A DNA stretch of 64,000 bases from Pseudomonas vranovensis DSM 16006 (lineage in GTDB: Bacteria; Pseudomonadota; Gammaproteobacteria; Pseudomonadales; Pseudomonadaceae). Numbering within the stretch: the first letter of the stretch is position 1; each line of letters opens with the position of its first letter. The stretch spans positions 248,001 through 312,000 of the forward strand of contig NZ_AUED01000001.1 in NCBI RefSeq assembly GCF_000425805.1, in the 5' to 3' direction. Shown piece after piece: positions 1 to 7,126 of this stretch. The position numbers and the translations under genes were made by a program. Under the pieces are notes generated by a model. The model worked only from the letters and a program-made list of their open reading frames with translations, had not been told where the DNA came from and did no database searches.

Positions 1-1538
1 CGGCGCCGGCGGCGCGCAAGCGTTCCGGCCAGGACAATGCCCAGGCTACCGCGACCCAGACGCTTAATGGTCGTGTTACCCAGACGGAGCAAGGGCTGAC
101 CAGTCAAAGCAACCAGTTGACCCAATTGGGTAACACCGTGGCTGGCAAGGCGGACAACAGCGCCCTGCAATCGCTGGGGTCGACCGTTGCTCAGCAGGGC
201 AACACGCTCAATGCCCAGGGCACGGCAGTGACCCAGTTGCAGAGCACGGTGGGAAACATCGGCGGGAGCGGGGCAAACCTCATTCCTGCGGAGTATTGCG
301 TCTTCACTGATAGCCTGCCTGCCATCCAACGGCGCAACACCACCGCACTGACCGCTGAGGCGTTCTCTGCGGCTTACGCCACCCACCGTCTCAAGACAGT
401 CGATAGCGCTACCGGATCCGGTTATTTCTGTCTGTACGCCAACAATGAGGTACTGAACTTGCGACTCAAACCGAGTCAGAAGTACATCATCTCGTTTTGG
501 TCGGAAGTGCCTCTCGCTCGCAATATTGCGGTGCGCATTCGTTACCTGAATGCGGCCGGAGCACAAGTCGAGGTTGGCCTGGGCAACGTTGCCGTTGGCT
601 CAGATTGGGGGAGATACAGCGCTGTAGTGACCACTCCTACGGCTTTGGTGGACCGGGCTGAAATTCTGTTCTTTACGCAACCCGTTGCTGGCTCGATGGA
701 GGCGTACTTCGACGGATTCATGCTTGAGGAGCAGTTGGGCACCAACACTGCGCCGAGTTCGTTCGCGACCGGCCCGTCCGCTCACCAAGCGAACGGCCAA
801 GCCACAGCGATCAGCCAGCTCAATACCGCAGTAAATCAACAAGGGACGGCAATCACTGCTCAAGCCTCGCGCCTTGACGGGCTCTATGTTCAGGTGAATC
901 CGGAGATGGAAGGAGACTCGTCCGGGCTGGCTGGGGCAACGGGTAGTTTTGTGGGTGTCTGGACGGAGCAATCCGCGCGGGTTGAAGACGGGATAGCTAC
1001 AGGCAGACGGGTGGATACCGTTCAGTCCCAGGTCGGCGCCGTGGAAGGTTCGGTGCAGCTTGTCAGTGCCTCGGTCCAGCAGGTTTCCGAGACACTTGCA
1101 GGTGTTGATGGGAAGGTTTCGGCCATGACCACCATCAAAGCGGAGACCACTACTGGCGGCCGCAAGGTCATGGCAGGGCTTGCACTCGGAAGCGACGGCC
1201 AAACCAGCGAGATCCTGGCCTTCGCGCAACGGTTCGCGATTGTCGACGAGTCCAGCGGCAACATGTCACTGCCGTTCGTGGTGCAGGGCGGTCAGGTGTT
1301 CATCAACCAGGCCGTGATCAATAAGGCCTTCATCCAGGAAATTGTCGCCGGCATGACCATCAGGTCCGCAGCGGTGAACTCCCAAGGGCTGCCATTGCTG
1401 GAGCTCAACTTCGTAACCGGTGCCGTGAGTATTCGCAGCTCGGGTGCTGGAGGATCAACGCTCTTCAATAACGACGGGTTCTATGTTTACGATCAGAACC
1501 AAGTACGCCGTACGGCACTTGGCAAAGTTAGCGGTTAA
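1..1538 (+). CDS. Phage tail-tip J-like protein, C-terminal part (5' end outside window)
   Basis: The reading frame is open from base 3 and runs to TAA at 1536-1538, so about 511 residues of a larger protein are visible and the true start lies upstream. The first third is made of repeated Q/T/N-rich coiled-coil-like segments of the type VTQLQSTVGN and TAVNQQGTAI. The last ~150 residues (from about KAETTTGGRKVMAGLALG through FVVQGGQVFINQAVI to the end) look like the DUF1983 domain that closes lambda J / host-specificity proteins. In lambda-like phages this protein sits at the tail tip and contacts the host receptor. It is followed within 14 bases by the next late gene. The family assignment is by pattern recognition; receptor and phage type are inferred. 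Confidence 0.85.
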   Translation, partial: APAARKRSGQDNAQATATQTLNGRVTQTEQGLTSQSNQLTQLGNTVAGKADNSALQSLGSTVAQQGNTLNAQGTAVTQLQSTVGNIGGSGANLIPAEYCVFTDSLPAIQRRNTTALTAEAFSAAYATHRLKTVDSATGSGYFCLYANNEVLNLRLKPSQKYIISFWSEVPLARNIAVRIRYLNAAGAQVEVGLGNVAVGSDWGRYSAVVTTPTALVDRAEILFFTQPVAGSMEAYFDGFMLEEQLGTNTAPSSFATGPSAHQANGQATAISQLNTAVNQQGTAITAQASRLDGLYVQVNPEMEGDSSGLAGATGSFVGVWTEQSARVEDGIATGRRVDTVQSQVGAVEGSVQLVSASVQQVSETLAGVDGKVSAMTTIKAETTTGGRKVMAGLALGSDGQTSEILAFAQRFAIVDESSGNMSLPFVVQGGQVFINQAVINKAFIQEIVAGMTIRSAAVNSQGLPLLELNFVTGAVSIRSSGAGGSTLFNNDGFYVYDQNQVRRTALGKVSG

Positions 1539-1551
1539 GGAGGTATACCGT

Positions 1552-1956
1552 ATGGCCTTGTATGGCGTAGAGGTGAGCAACGAAAGTGGTGTCCAAACTT
1601 TGGGTATGCAAGATTTCACCATTCAGAAGTTGGCATCAATGGAGATTCCCGCCACGGATGGCGTGCGAAAGAGCGGGAGTGGCACTCGAGCGGATTACAT
1701 TCTCTGGAATGTGCCAGGGTATGATCCGTCCAAATGCTTTCTGCTAATTACCCCTAAGTACTATGCCGGTTATCCGCAGAATGGGCAGATAAGTCAGTGG
1801 GGTTATCTGCCTACCTATCGAAATTTGGGCGGCTCGCAGATCGCAATATTCACTTACTGCAACCGACGCAGCCCCACGGGCGTCGGTAACAACTATAAAG
1901 ACGAGTGGATAGAGCACACGGCTCACTGCGTGCTTGAAGCAGTCAGGGTGGGATAA
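1552..1956 (+). CDS. Small prophage late protein, unknown function
   Basis: A 134-residue protein starting MALYGVEVSN. The ATG at 1552 was chosen over the upstream in-frame start at 1444 because it follows an almost perfect Shine-Dalgarno sequence (AAGGAGGT, 7 bases upstream) and avoids a long overlap with the tail-tip gene. The stop TAA shares its last base with the next gene's ATG, indicating translational coupling. No catalytic motif, signal peptide or membrane segment is evident; the aromatic- and glycine-rich beta-type composition suits a virion-associated protein. I do not recognise the family. Its place between the tail tip and a tail-fibre-like gene makes a tail role the best guess. 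Confidence 0.75.
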   Translation: MALYGVEVSNESGVQTLGMQDFTIQKLASMEIPATDGVRKSGSGTRADYILWNVPGYDPSKCFLLITPKYYAGYPQNGQISQWGYLPTYRNLGGSQIAIFTYCNRRSPTGVGNNYKDEWIEHTAHCVLEAVRVG

Positions 1957-2687
1957 TGGCCGAGTATGGGTTTCAAGCGGTAAACGACTACAGCACGATC
2001 ACCATTTCAAGCACCTACAAGGTGATGGTGTTTTCAGAGCGAGGCATGGTAAGGATTACCTCATCCTATACTGACCGTGGCGGCCAGGGGCAAGCGACAT
2101 TTATTCGCCCCATCTATACCCAAGAAGCCCCGCAGCTATTCGTTCGTGTGCAAAGCGCGTCCCACGGCGCGCTGGGCCTAGCGGTGACGTTACTTGGCGG
2201 GCCGGGGAATTGGACAGGCTTTCAACTGGATTCTGCGGCTACTGGGGCGGCGCCTCTTCAGGACTTTACCCTTGAGTATGTGTCCTGCAAGTTTGCAGAT
2301 GCGGTGCAAAATAGTGGCTACGGACTGAATATTTGGGATGCCAACGGCATTCCGGTATTCAACGCAAGAGATAAAATTGTGCGATATAGTAAGTTTGCAA
2401 CTTCGTGGTCTATGGCGGTTGATACGTCTATCTCTCGTGTGTTCGTTCCAAACGTTTCTATCGAGACTGACGATTTTATATGCGTGTCTGCGATGGATCG
2501 CGGGGTGAACTGGTTCACCGATAATGCCCAGTTTGCGGGCTTTAACATATGGGCGAACTGGGCGCCTTATCTCACGCTCTATTGTCAGCGTATCACTGCG
2601 CTGGGCTACTGGTACTGGCAGAGCATGAATGAAACGCAGTTTGCCGTTCCGGTGTGTAAGTTTCCGGCTGCTAGATATACAAACTAA
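1956..2687 (+). CDS. Prophage late protein, unknown, probably tail-associated
   Basis: A 243-residue protein (MAEYGFQAVNDYSTITIS...) whose ATG overlaps the stop of the preceding gene (TAATG). It is beta-rich, with many Tyr, Trp and Phe residues and no signal peptide, membrane helix or known enzyme motif. Its start resembles the preceding small protein (short polar start, then strand-like segments). GC content is visibly lower than in the chromosomal genes to the right, as expected for phage DNA. I do not recognise a named family; tail decoration or receptor-contact roles are inference from position only. Confidence 0.75.
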   Translation: MAEYGFQAVNDYSTITISSTYKVMVFSERGMVRITSSYTDRGGQGQATFIRPIYTQEAPQLFVRVQSASHGALGLAVTLLGGPGNWTGFQLDSAATGAAPLQDFTLEYVSCKFADAVQNSGYGLNIWDANGIPVFNARDKIVRYSKFATSWSMAVDTSISRVFVPNVSIETDDFICVSAMDRGVNWFTDNAQFAGFNIWANWAPYLTLYCQRITALGYWYWQSMNETQFAVPVCKFPAARYTN

Positions 2688-2698
2688 AGAGGTCGTAT

Positions 2699-3247
2699 AT
2701 GGCTAAGCAAACAATCAATCTGGGCACTGCTCCTAGCGGGGCCGGTGGGGATGACCGGCGAAGTGCCTGGCAAAAGGCGATTAGTAACTTCAATGAACTG
2801 TACGACTGGCTTACCGGGGTCTCGGGCGGTGCAACCCTGCCTGTGACGTTGCCAATTGCGCGTGGCGGTACCGGTGGGTCCACACCCGAAACTGGGCGTT
2901 CCGGTCTCGGGCTGGGAAGTGCCGCTACGCGTAATGCTGGTTCCACCCCTGGCAGCCTGATGGTCGTGGGGGATCGCTCTGCACCCGTTGCAGCATCAAT
3001 CAATAGCTGGGGCAATTCGTTCGAGATGTGGACCTCTCAAGGAACGGTCGGCGCTCCTGAGCCGGGGTCGTTTGGGACCATGATTAACGCCGCATGGAGC
3101 GGCGGAGCGTATGGCACCCAGATCTTGATGTCAGTTACTGGCCGCATCTGGTTCAGGGCTGGAGACTATACAAGCGCTACAAGGCACGAGATCTACCACA
3201 CTGGTAATACCACCCGTGCCGCTGACGGCACTCTGAAGGCGATTTGA
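2699..3247 (+). CDS. Phage tail fibre-like protein
   Basis: 182 residues. The N-terminus (MAKQTINLGTAPSGAGGDD, then NFNELYDWL) is typical of short Pseudomonas phage tail fibres. It is followed by the PIARGGTGGSTPETGRSGLG repeat-like linker and by a C-terminal region ending in WFRAGDYTSATRHEIYHTG, the knob-type ending seen in phage and pyocin fibres. The ATG follows AGAGGT. The stop overlaps the upstream region of the next small gene, so these late genes form one transcription unit. Role as a fibre is inferred from the linker and ending, not from a full-length match. Confidence 0.75.
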   Translation: MAKQTINLGTAPSGAGGDDRRSAWQKAISNFNELYDWLTGVSGGATLPVTLPIARGGTGGSTPETGRSGLGLGSAATRNAGSTPGSLMVVGDRSAPVAASINSWGNSFEMWTSQGTVGAPEPGSFGTMINAAWSGGAYGTQILMSVTGRIWFRAGDYTSATRHEIYHTGNTTRAADGTLKAI

Positions 3248-3249
3248 TC

Positions 3250-3600
3250 ATGGCAAGAGCTGCAATCAACATCCTTGGCGCAAGTGGTGAAACCTACGAT
3301 CTGGTGTCGAATGGCTCCCTGGCCGTTACATCTTCACGCCAATCAGTAGGGGTCTATCAGGTAGCCGGCTCGCTCGGCCTGGTCCCGTTTCCCCCGATCG
3401 GCGATGGCTGGGGGTATACCGTGAATCAGGTGGATAGTCGGGCTGACATTGAAATCGAGTTCACCGATGGTGTGCTGACCGTCATCGCGACCAAGGATGG
3501 GCAGCCCTACGACTTGAAGCACATGATCACCCTGCACCTCTTGGTGCCGGGTCTACCGGCGCCGGAAGCTACAGAGCCTTTGGAAGCCGCCGACGTTTGA
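3250..3600 (+). CDS. Small prophage tail-region protein, possible fibre accessory
   Basis: About 116 residues from ATG 3250 (MARAAINILGASGETYDLV). A TTG two codons upstream is also in frame and overlaps the previous stop; the ATG is preferred. The protein is small and beta-rich with a proline/glutamate C-terminus (PGLPAPEATEPLEAADV). Position right after a fibre gene suits a fibre chaperone or accessory, but the sequence does not show the classic tail-fibre-assembly motifs, so the function is open. Confidence 0.65.
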   Translation: MARAAINILGASGETYDLVSNGSLAVTSSRQSVGVYQVAGSLGLVPFPPIGDGWGYTVNQVDSRADIEIEFTDGVLTVIATKDGQPYDLKHMITLHLLVPGLPAPEATEPLEAADV

Positions 3601-3616
3601 AGTCGAACTATCACCC

Positions 3617-3645
3617 AAGCCCGCCATCGAGCGGGTTCATTTTTG
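3617..3645 (+). terminator. Probable intrinsic terminator or pause hairpin
   Basis: Stem CCCGC / GCGGG with loop CATCGA, followed by TTCATTTTT. It lies between the tail genes and the small gene before the endolysin and would separate the tail and lysis transcripts unless antitermination applies. Confidence 0.5.
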
Positions 3646-3658
3646 CCTGGAGAACCCC

Positions 3659-3874
3659 ATGCCTTACATCGTCATCAACACCAGCAACCACTACGACCCC
3701 GCGAACCAGATCCACCACGCCACCGAGGAAGCCGCCGACCAGGCAGCGCGCGATCTGCTGTCCTCCCAACCAGCGGCAATCGTGCATACGGCCAAAGTAC
3801 TCAAGCGCTACACCGCCGAAGTGACTGTGACCGTCGATGAGCCTGAGTCGGTCGAGCCGATGGAGGAAGCCTGA
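3659..3874 (+). CDS. Small acidic prophage protein before endolysin
   Basis: 71 residues, MPYIVINTSNHYDPANQIHH... ending ESVEPMEEA. The ATG follows GCCTGGAGAACCCC (GGAG at good spacing). No membrane segment is present, so it is not an ordinary holin despite its place just before the lysin. Its stop TGA overlaps the endolysin ATG (TGATG), so the two are translationally coupled. Function unknown. Confidence 0.6.
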   Translation: MPYIVINTSNHYDPANQIHHATEEAADQAARDLLSSQPAAIVHTAKVLKRYTAEVTVTVDEPESVEPMEEA

Positions 3875-4494
3875 TGCCCATTACCGAGCAGCAGTTGCTG
3901 CAGATCCTCCCCAATGCCCGCCCAGTAGCGGGCATTTTTTTGCCTTCAATAAACCGAGCCATGGCCCGCTTCAAGATCGACAGCCGGGTTCGCCAGGCGG
4001 CGTTCCTGGCCCAGATCGGTCATGAGTCGGGCCACCTGCGCAACCTGGTGGAGAACCTGAACTACAGCGCCGAGGCTCTCATGCGTACCTGGACGACCCG
4101 GTTCAATGCTGCCCTGGCCAAGGAATATGCCCGGCAACCGGAGCGCATCGCCAATGTCGTGTACAACGCGCGCATGGGCAACATCCACCCGGGTGACGGC
4201 TGGCGCTTCCGTGGGCGTGGCCTGCTGCAGGTCACCGGTCGGGCGAACTATGCCGCTGCCGGCGTTGGCCTGGGCCTGCCACTGGAAGACCTGCCGGAAC
4301 TGCTCGAGCAGCCGGAGCATGCCGCCATGTCCGCCGCCTGGTGGTGGGCGAAGCACGGGCTTAGCGAGCTGGCCGACGCTGGCCGCTTCCAGGACATTGG
4401 CAGCGTCATCAACACCGGAAAGCCAGGCCGGGTTCCGCACGGTGCAGATGAGCGCAAGGCGCTGTATGACTGTGCCTTGAAGGTGCTGGCATGA
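3874..4494 (+). CDS. Endolysin, glycoside hydrolase family 19 (chitinase-like fold)
   Basis: 206 residues. GH19 lysins cut the glycan strands of peptidoglycan at the end of the phage cycle. The family hallmark is AAFLAQIGHESGHLRNLVEN with the likely catalytic Glu in GHESG, followed by ENLNYSAEALMRTW and GWRFRGRGLLQVTGRANY, all standard for phage GH19 lysins. No signal peptide or anchor is present, so it would need a holin, which I do not see next to it. The start is coupled to the previous stop; the N-terminal LLQILPNA segment is conserved in relatives as I know them, which supports this start. The gene carries a terminator-like hairpin at codons 14-23 and overlaps the Rz start by 4 bases. 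Confidence 0.9.
   Translation: MPITEQQLLQILPNARPVAGIFLPSINRAMARFKIDSRVRQAAFLAQIGHESGHLRNLVENLNYSAEALMRTWTTRFNAALAKEYARQPERIANVVYNARMGNIHPGDGWRFRGRGLLQVTGRANYAAAGVGLGLPLEDLPELLEQPEHAAMSAAWWWAKHGLSELADAGRFQDIGSVINTGKPGRVPHGADERKALYDCALKVLA
3913..3941 (+). terminator. Intrinsic-terminator-like hairpin inside the endolysin coding sequence
   Basis: Perfect 9-bp stem AATGCCCGC / GCGGGCATT with a 6-base loop (CCAGTA), followed by seven T (3935-3941). It encodes NARPVAGIF of the endolysin. The signature is as strong as that of real intergenic terminators in this window. Confidence 0.6.
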
Positions 4495-5003
4495 CTGCGC
4501 GTGGCTGGTCAGCCCTGGCGGTAGCAGCGCTTCTAGTGGCCATTGCTTGTTTTGCCACATGGAAAGTGCAGGACTGGCGATATAGCGCGCAGCTGGCTGA
4601 TCAAGCGGAGGCTTACCAGTGCGAGCGCGAGGCCGGAGCTTTGGCTGTTATCGATTGGCAGGAGGTCGAGAGGGGCAAGCGCCAAGCCCTGGAGGATCGC
4701 CTTCGGGCCAATGACCAAATCCACTATAAGGAATTGACCAATGCCCAAAATGACCAAGCTCGCCTACGCGATCGCCTCGCTACTTCTGATCTCCGGCTGT
4801 CAGTCCTACTCGCCGCTCCAGCCCCGGGTATTGCCTGTGGGGTGCCAGCCACCCCCGGCCCCGGCGGCGTGGTTCATGGAGCCGCGCGAGGCGAACTTGA
4901 CCCAGCGGCTGCTCAAAGAATTGTCGCCATCACCGATGCCGGCGACCAAGGATTAACTGCATTGCAGGCTTGCCAAGCGTACGTGCGATTAATCACGCAA
5001 TGA
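4491..5003 (+). CDS. Rz-like inner-membrane spanin
   Basis: 170 residues with one N-terminal membrane helix (WSALAVAALLVAIACFATW), then a long charged helical stretch (about residues 35-105) with coiled-coil character, and a Pro/Gly/Ala-rich tail. This is the i-spanin layout: anchored in the inner membrane with the body in the periplasm, joining an outer-membrane lipoprotein to fuse the membranes at lysis. It overlaps the endolysin stop by 4 bases (ATGA) and contains the Rz1 gene in another frame, which itself supports the assignment. It is the last phage gene before genes of chromosomal type. Confidence 0.85.
   Translation: MTARGWSALAVAALLVAIACFATWKVQDWRYSAQLADQAEAYQCEREAGALAVIDWQEVERGKRQALEDRLRANDQIHYKELTNAQNDQARLRDRLATSDLRLSVLLAAPAPGIACGVPATPGPGGVVHGAARGELDPAAAQRIVAITDAGDQGLTALQACQAYVRLITQ
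4741..4956 (+). CDS. Rz1-like outer-membrane lipoprotein spanin, nested in Rz
   Basis: 71 residues, wholly inside the Rz gene in a different frame. MPKMTKLAYAIASLLLISGC gives a short basic start, a hydrophobic stretch and a lipobox (LISGC), followed by a proline-rich mature part (PPPAPAAWFMEP). That is the o-spanin pattern: a lipoprotein in the outer membrane that pairs with Rz. The ATG follows AAGGAA at 7 bases. The second ATG (4750) is a possible alternative start. Confidence 0.85.
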   Translation: MPKMTKLAYAIASLLLISGCQSYSPLQPRVLPVGCQPPPAPAAWFMEPREANLTQRLLKELSPSPMPATKD

Positions 5004-5090
5004 CGAAGCCCAACGGGAGGTTACAGTCTATCTGCTAAATACCTCTTTTCGAATCAAAGCTGCTCTTCGTGGAGGTCAGCTATCCAGCCG

Positions 5091-6146
5091 TTAGGGCTGA
5101 ATCCCGGCAGGAAATGCCTGACTTCCCAACAGCTCACCCTCTACACTCTTGCCGTAATAGCCTTGGTCCGATCCATGAAATTCTTTGGCAGTGTTGCTCA
5201 GGTCACCGTCGAAGCGGGGATCTTGAGGACGCTCACGGCTATTCATGAAGGCTGCTACATCCCATGCCTGCTGCACACTAAGCTGCACACCTTTGCCCAG
5301 GGGCATGTTCTCGAAGATGAAGGTGGCGGCAGTATTGACCCGATGCATTCCAGCGCCCCAATTGTAGGACTGCGGGCCCCAGAGTGCAGGGAGCACTGGT
5401 ACGCCGGCCATTTCCCGTCCTTGGCCTTGATCACCATGGCATACTGCGCAATGTTGGCTGTAGACCTGTTGCCCACGTGACGGCGAAGCGGCCTGGGGAG
5501 GCTCGGCCAGGGTAGCGAAAGCCCGCCCCGGCATGTGCTCGCGCCCAGCCATCTTGACGCGTCCTGCCAGAGGCCCGGGCAGGCTGAAGGTTTCATCTTT
5601 GCCGCCCAGTTGCAGCTGTTGATCGTTGAGTTCGGGCACTGGTTTGTCCTGCATGCCAAACATATCCAGTAAACCGCCCATCAGGAGCCAATAAGAATAG
5701 GCGGACATGGCCACCAACTCGGGCGAGTCAATGGCGGGTGCTTTCCCATTCATCGAGTAGTTAAAGCAACCCTGAATGCGCTCAGCAAAGTTGTTCACCC
5801 GATTATCTTTTTTGCGAAAGGCGGGGTAGGCCAGATAGGCAGCCCACATGGGCGCGGCATAGGCTTTGGTACCCGCATCGAGATGACAGTTAGTGCAATT
5901 GAGGGTGTTGCCGACATAGCGGCCTTTGAGCTGCTGGGTATTGACGAACAGTTCATAGCCCTTGCGCACTTTGTCACCAAAAGCACCGTTGGGAATGCGG
6001 GACAGGTCCCGTGGCGTGAAGTAGTGCATGTCTGCCGCTTTGGGCTGGGTAGCAATTTCTTCTTGCATGTCCGGATATGCCGCCAGGGCCAGATTGGGGA
6101 GTGCGCACCAGAGCAACATCGCCCGCCAGCATTTGTTGAGTCTCAT
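5091..6146 (-). CDS. TsdA-like dihaem c-type cytochrome (thiosulfate dehydrogenase family)
   Basis: 351 residues with an N-terminal signal peptide (cleavage near ALA-AYP). Two haem-binding motifs are seen, CTNCH (84-88) and CAVCH (233-237). Between them FAERIQGCFNYSMNGKA carries Cys127, which corresponds to the Cys that ligates the active-site haem in TsdA; that Cys ligand is a family hallmark. TsdA oxidises thiosulfate to tetrathionate in the periplasm. However, the protein is longer than the TsdA proteins I know: a stretch of roughly 50 residues (about 155-208, GGLLDMFGMQDK...HMPGR) precedes the second haem domain. The substrate could therefore differ. It lies 10 bases downstream of the c4-like gene and is surely co-transcribed. 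It converges on the prophage lysis genes. Confidence 0.8.
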   Translation of the reverse strand: MRLNKCWRAMLLWCALPNLALAAYPDMQEEIATQPKAADMHYFTPRDLSRIPNGAFGDKVRKGYELFVNTQQLKGRYVGNTLNCTNCHLDAGTKAYAAPMWAAYLAYPAFRKKDNRVNNFAERIQGCFNYSMNGKAPAIDSPELVAMSAYSYWLLMGGLLDMFGMQDKPVPELNDQQLQLGGKDETFSLPGPLAGRVKMAGREHMPGRAFATLAEPPQAASPSRGQQVYSQHCAVCHGDQGQGREMAGVPVLPALWGPQSYNWGAGMHRVNTAATFIFENMPLGKGVQLSVQQAWDVAAFMNSRERPQDPRFDGDLSNTAKEFHGSDQGYYGKSVEGELLGSQAFPAGIQP

Positions 6147-6156
6147 GCCTGGTTCC

Positions 6157-6759
6157 TCACCGAATAGTCGCCAGATAACTGGTTAGCTCCTGAATGTCTT
6201 TTGCATTCAACCTTTTGGCGATAATGCCCATCATGTTGTCGGGATCACCTTTCCGCTCGCCCTTCTGCCAAGCCAGTAACTGCGAACTTAGGTAGTCCGC
6301 CTGTTGGCCGGCCAGTCGCGGGAAGGGGCCTCCGCCCACTGCCGCCGGACCGTGGCAGCTGTAGCAAGCCGGGAGGTCACGTGATGAGTCGCCCTGGTAA
6401 TAGAGCTGTTCGGCGGGCGACGTAGCTAGGCGCTCGCCTCGCAGTTGCAATTGTGGTGGTTTCCCCTGGGCAGCGAAGTAGGTGGCTACCGGCTTACGCA
6501 GTTGTGGGTCGGTATAGGCTTGTGCCATAGGTGTCATCAGCACATTGTGGCGTTGCCCGGAAATGAAATGGTCGATCTGGGTGTTGATGTATGACTCGGA
6601 CAGCCCAGCGAGCATTGGTCCCTGGGCTGTGCCCTCGCCACGCTCGCCATGACAGGCTACGCAGGGTTGAGCCTCCCTAGGTAAATCTTGCGCATAAACG
6701 GCGCTTGAAAGCCCTGCAATCAGCACCACCAGCGCGGCGTCATTTTTCACAGAACCCAT
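6157..6759 (-). CDS. Dihaem cytochrome c4-like protein, probable TsdB partner
   Basis: About 200 residues from the chosen ATG at 6759 (MGSVKNDAALVVLIAGL), which follows AGGGGG and gives a compact signal peptide ending VYA-QDL; upstream in-frame ATGs at 6774 and 6804 give poorer signal peptides. Two haem motifs, CVACH and CYSCH, lie in two similar halves, each followed by a GPMLAGL/ PFPRLAGQ segment and a later Met, as in cytochromes c4 and TsdB. TsdB takes electrons from TsdA and passes them to the terminal oxidase. The gene order tsdB-tsdA on one transcript is the known arrangement for this pair. Function as a TsdB rests on context. Confidence 0.75.
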   Translation of the reverse strand: MGSVKNDAALVVLIAGLSSAVYAQDLPREAQPCVACHGERGEGTAQGPMLAGLSESYINTQIDHFISGQRHNVLMTPMAQAYTDPQLRKPVATYFAAQGKPPQLQLRGERLATSPAEQLYYQGDSSRDLPACYSCHGPAAVGGGPFPRLAGQQADYLSSQLLAWQKGERKGDPDNMMGIIAKRLNAKDIQELTSYLATIR

Positions 6760-7126
6760 CAAGCACCCCCTGTTCATCAGCTTGCGCAAGAATGCCTTTA
6801 GCATAGGTGAGGATTCGTGCGTGGATCACTGCTTCAAGAAATTCACGAAGTTTGCGGCTTTACAGAGACTAGCAGCATAGGGATGGGTTTAGAGATAACT
6901 ACAGGGCAGATCTTGCTTCGTAGTGGGTCGAAGCCACGCAAAGCCCAGTAACTCAGACGATAAAGCATTGAATATATTAAGAACCTTATATTGGAGTAGG
7001 GCTTCTACAAGGCAAAAAAGCGCGAGTGATCTATTGTGAAGCAGGTTACTCCTGAGTTACAGCCTGGGCATTGTGATGGCGTGGGTTACCCGAAACGAGA
7101 CCCAAAACCTATAGGGAGTTGTAGAT
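6760..7126. other. Divergent intergenic region, tsdBA-like / sulfatase
   Basis: About 370 bases between two divergent units and noticeably AT-rich. It must hold promoters for both. A TTGAATATATTAAGAACC / TTATATTGG stretch near 6967-6993 is the most promoter-like segment, but I cannot assign boxes with confidence. AGGGAG (about 7110) is the ribosome site of the sulfatase. No gene is seen. Confidence 0.4.

Noticed and set aside
3659..3874. Small gene before the endolysin as a holin
   Set aside because: No membrane-spanning segment is present.
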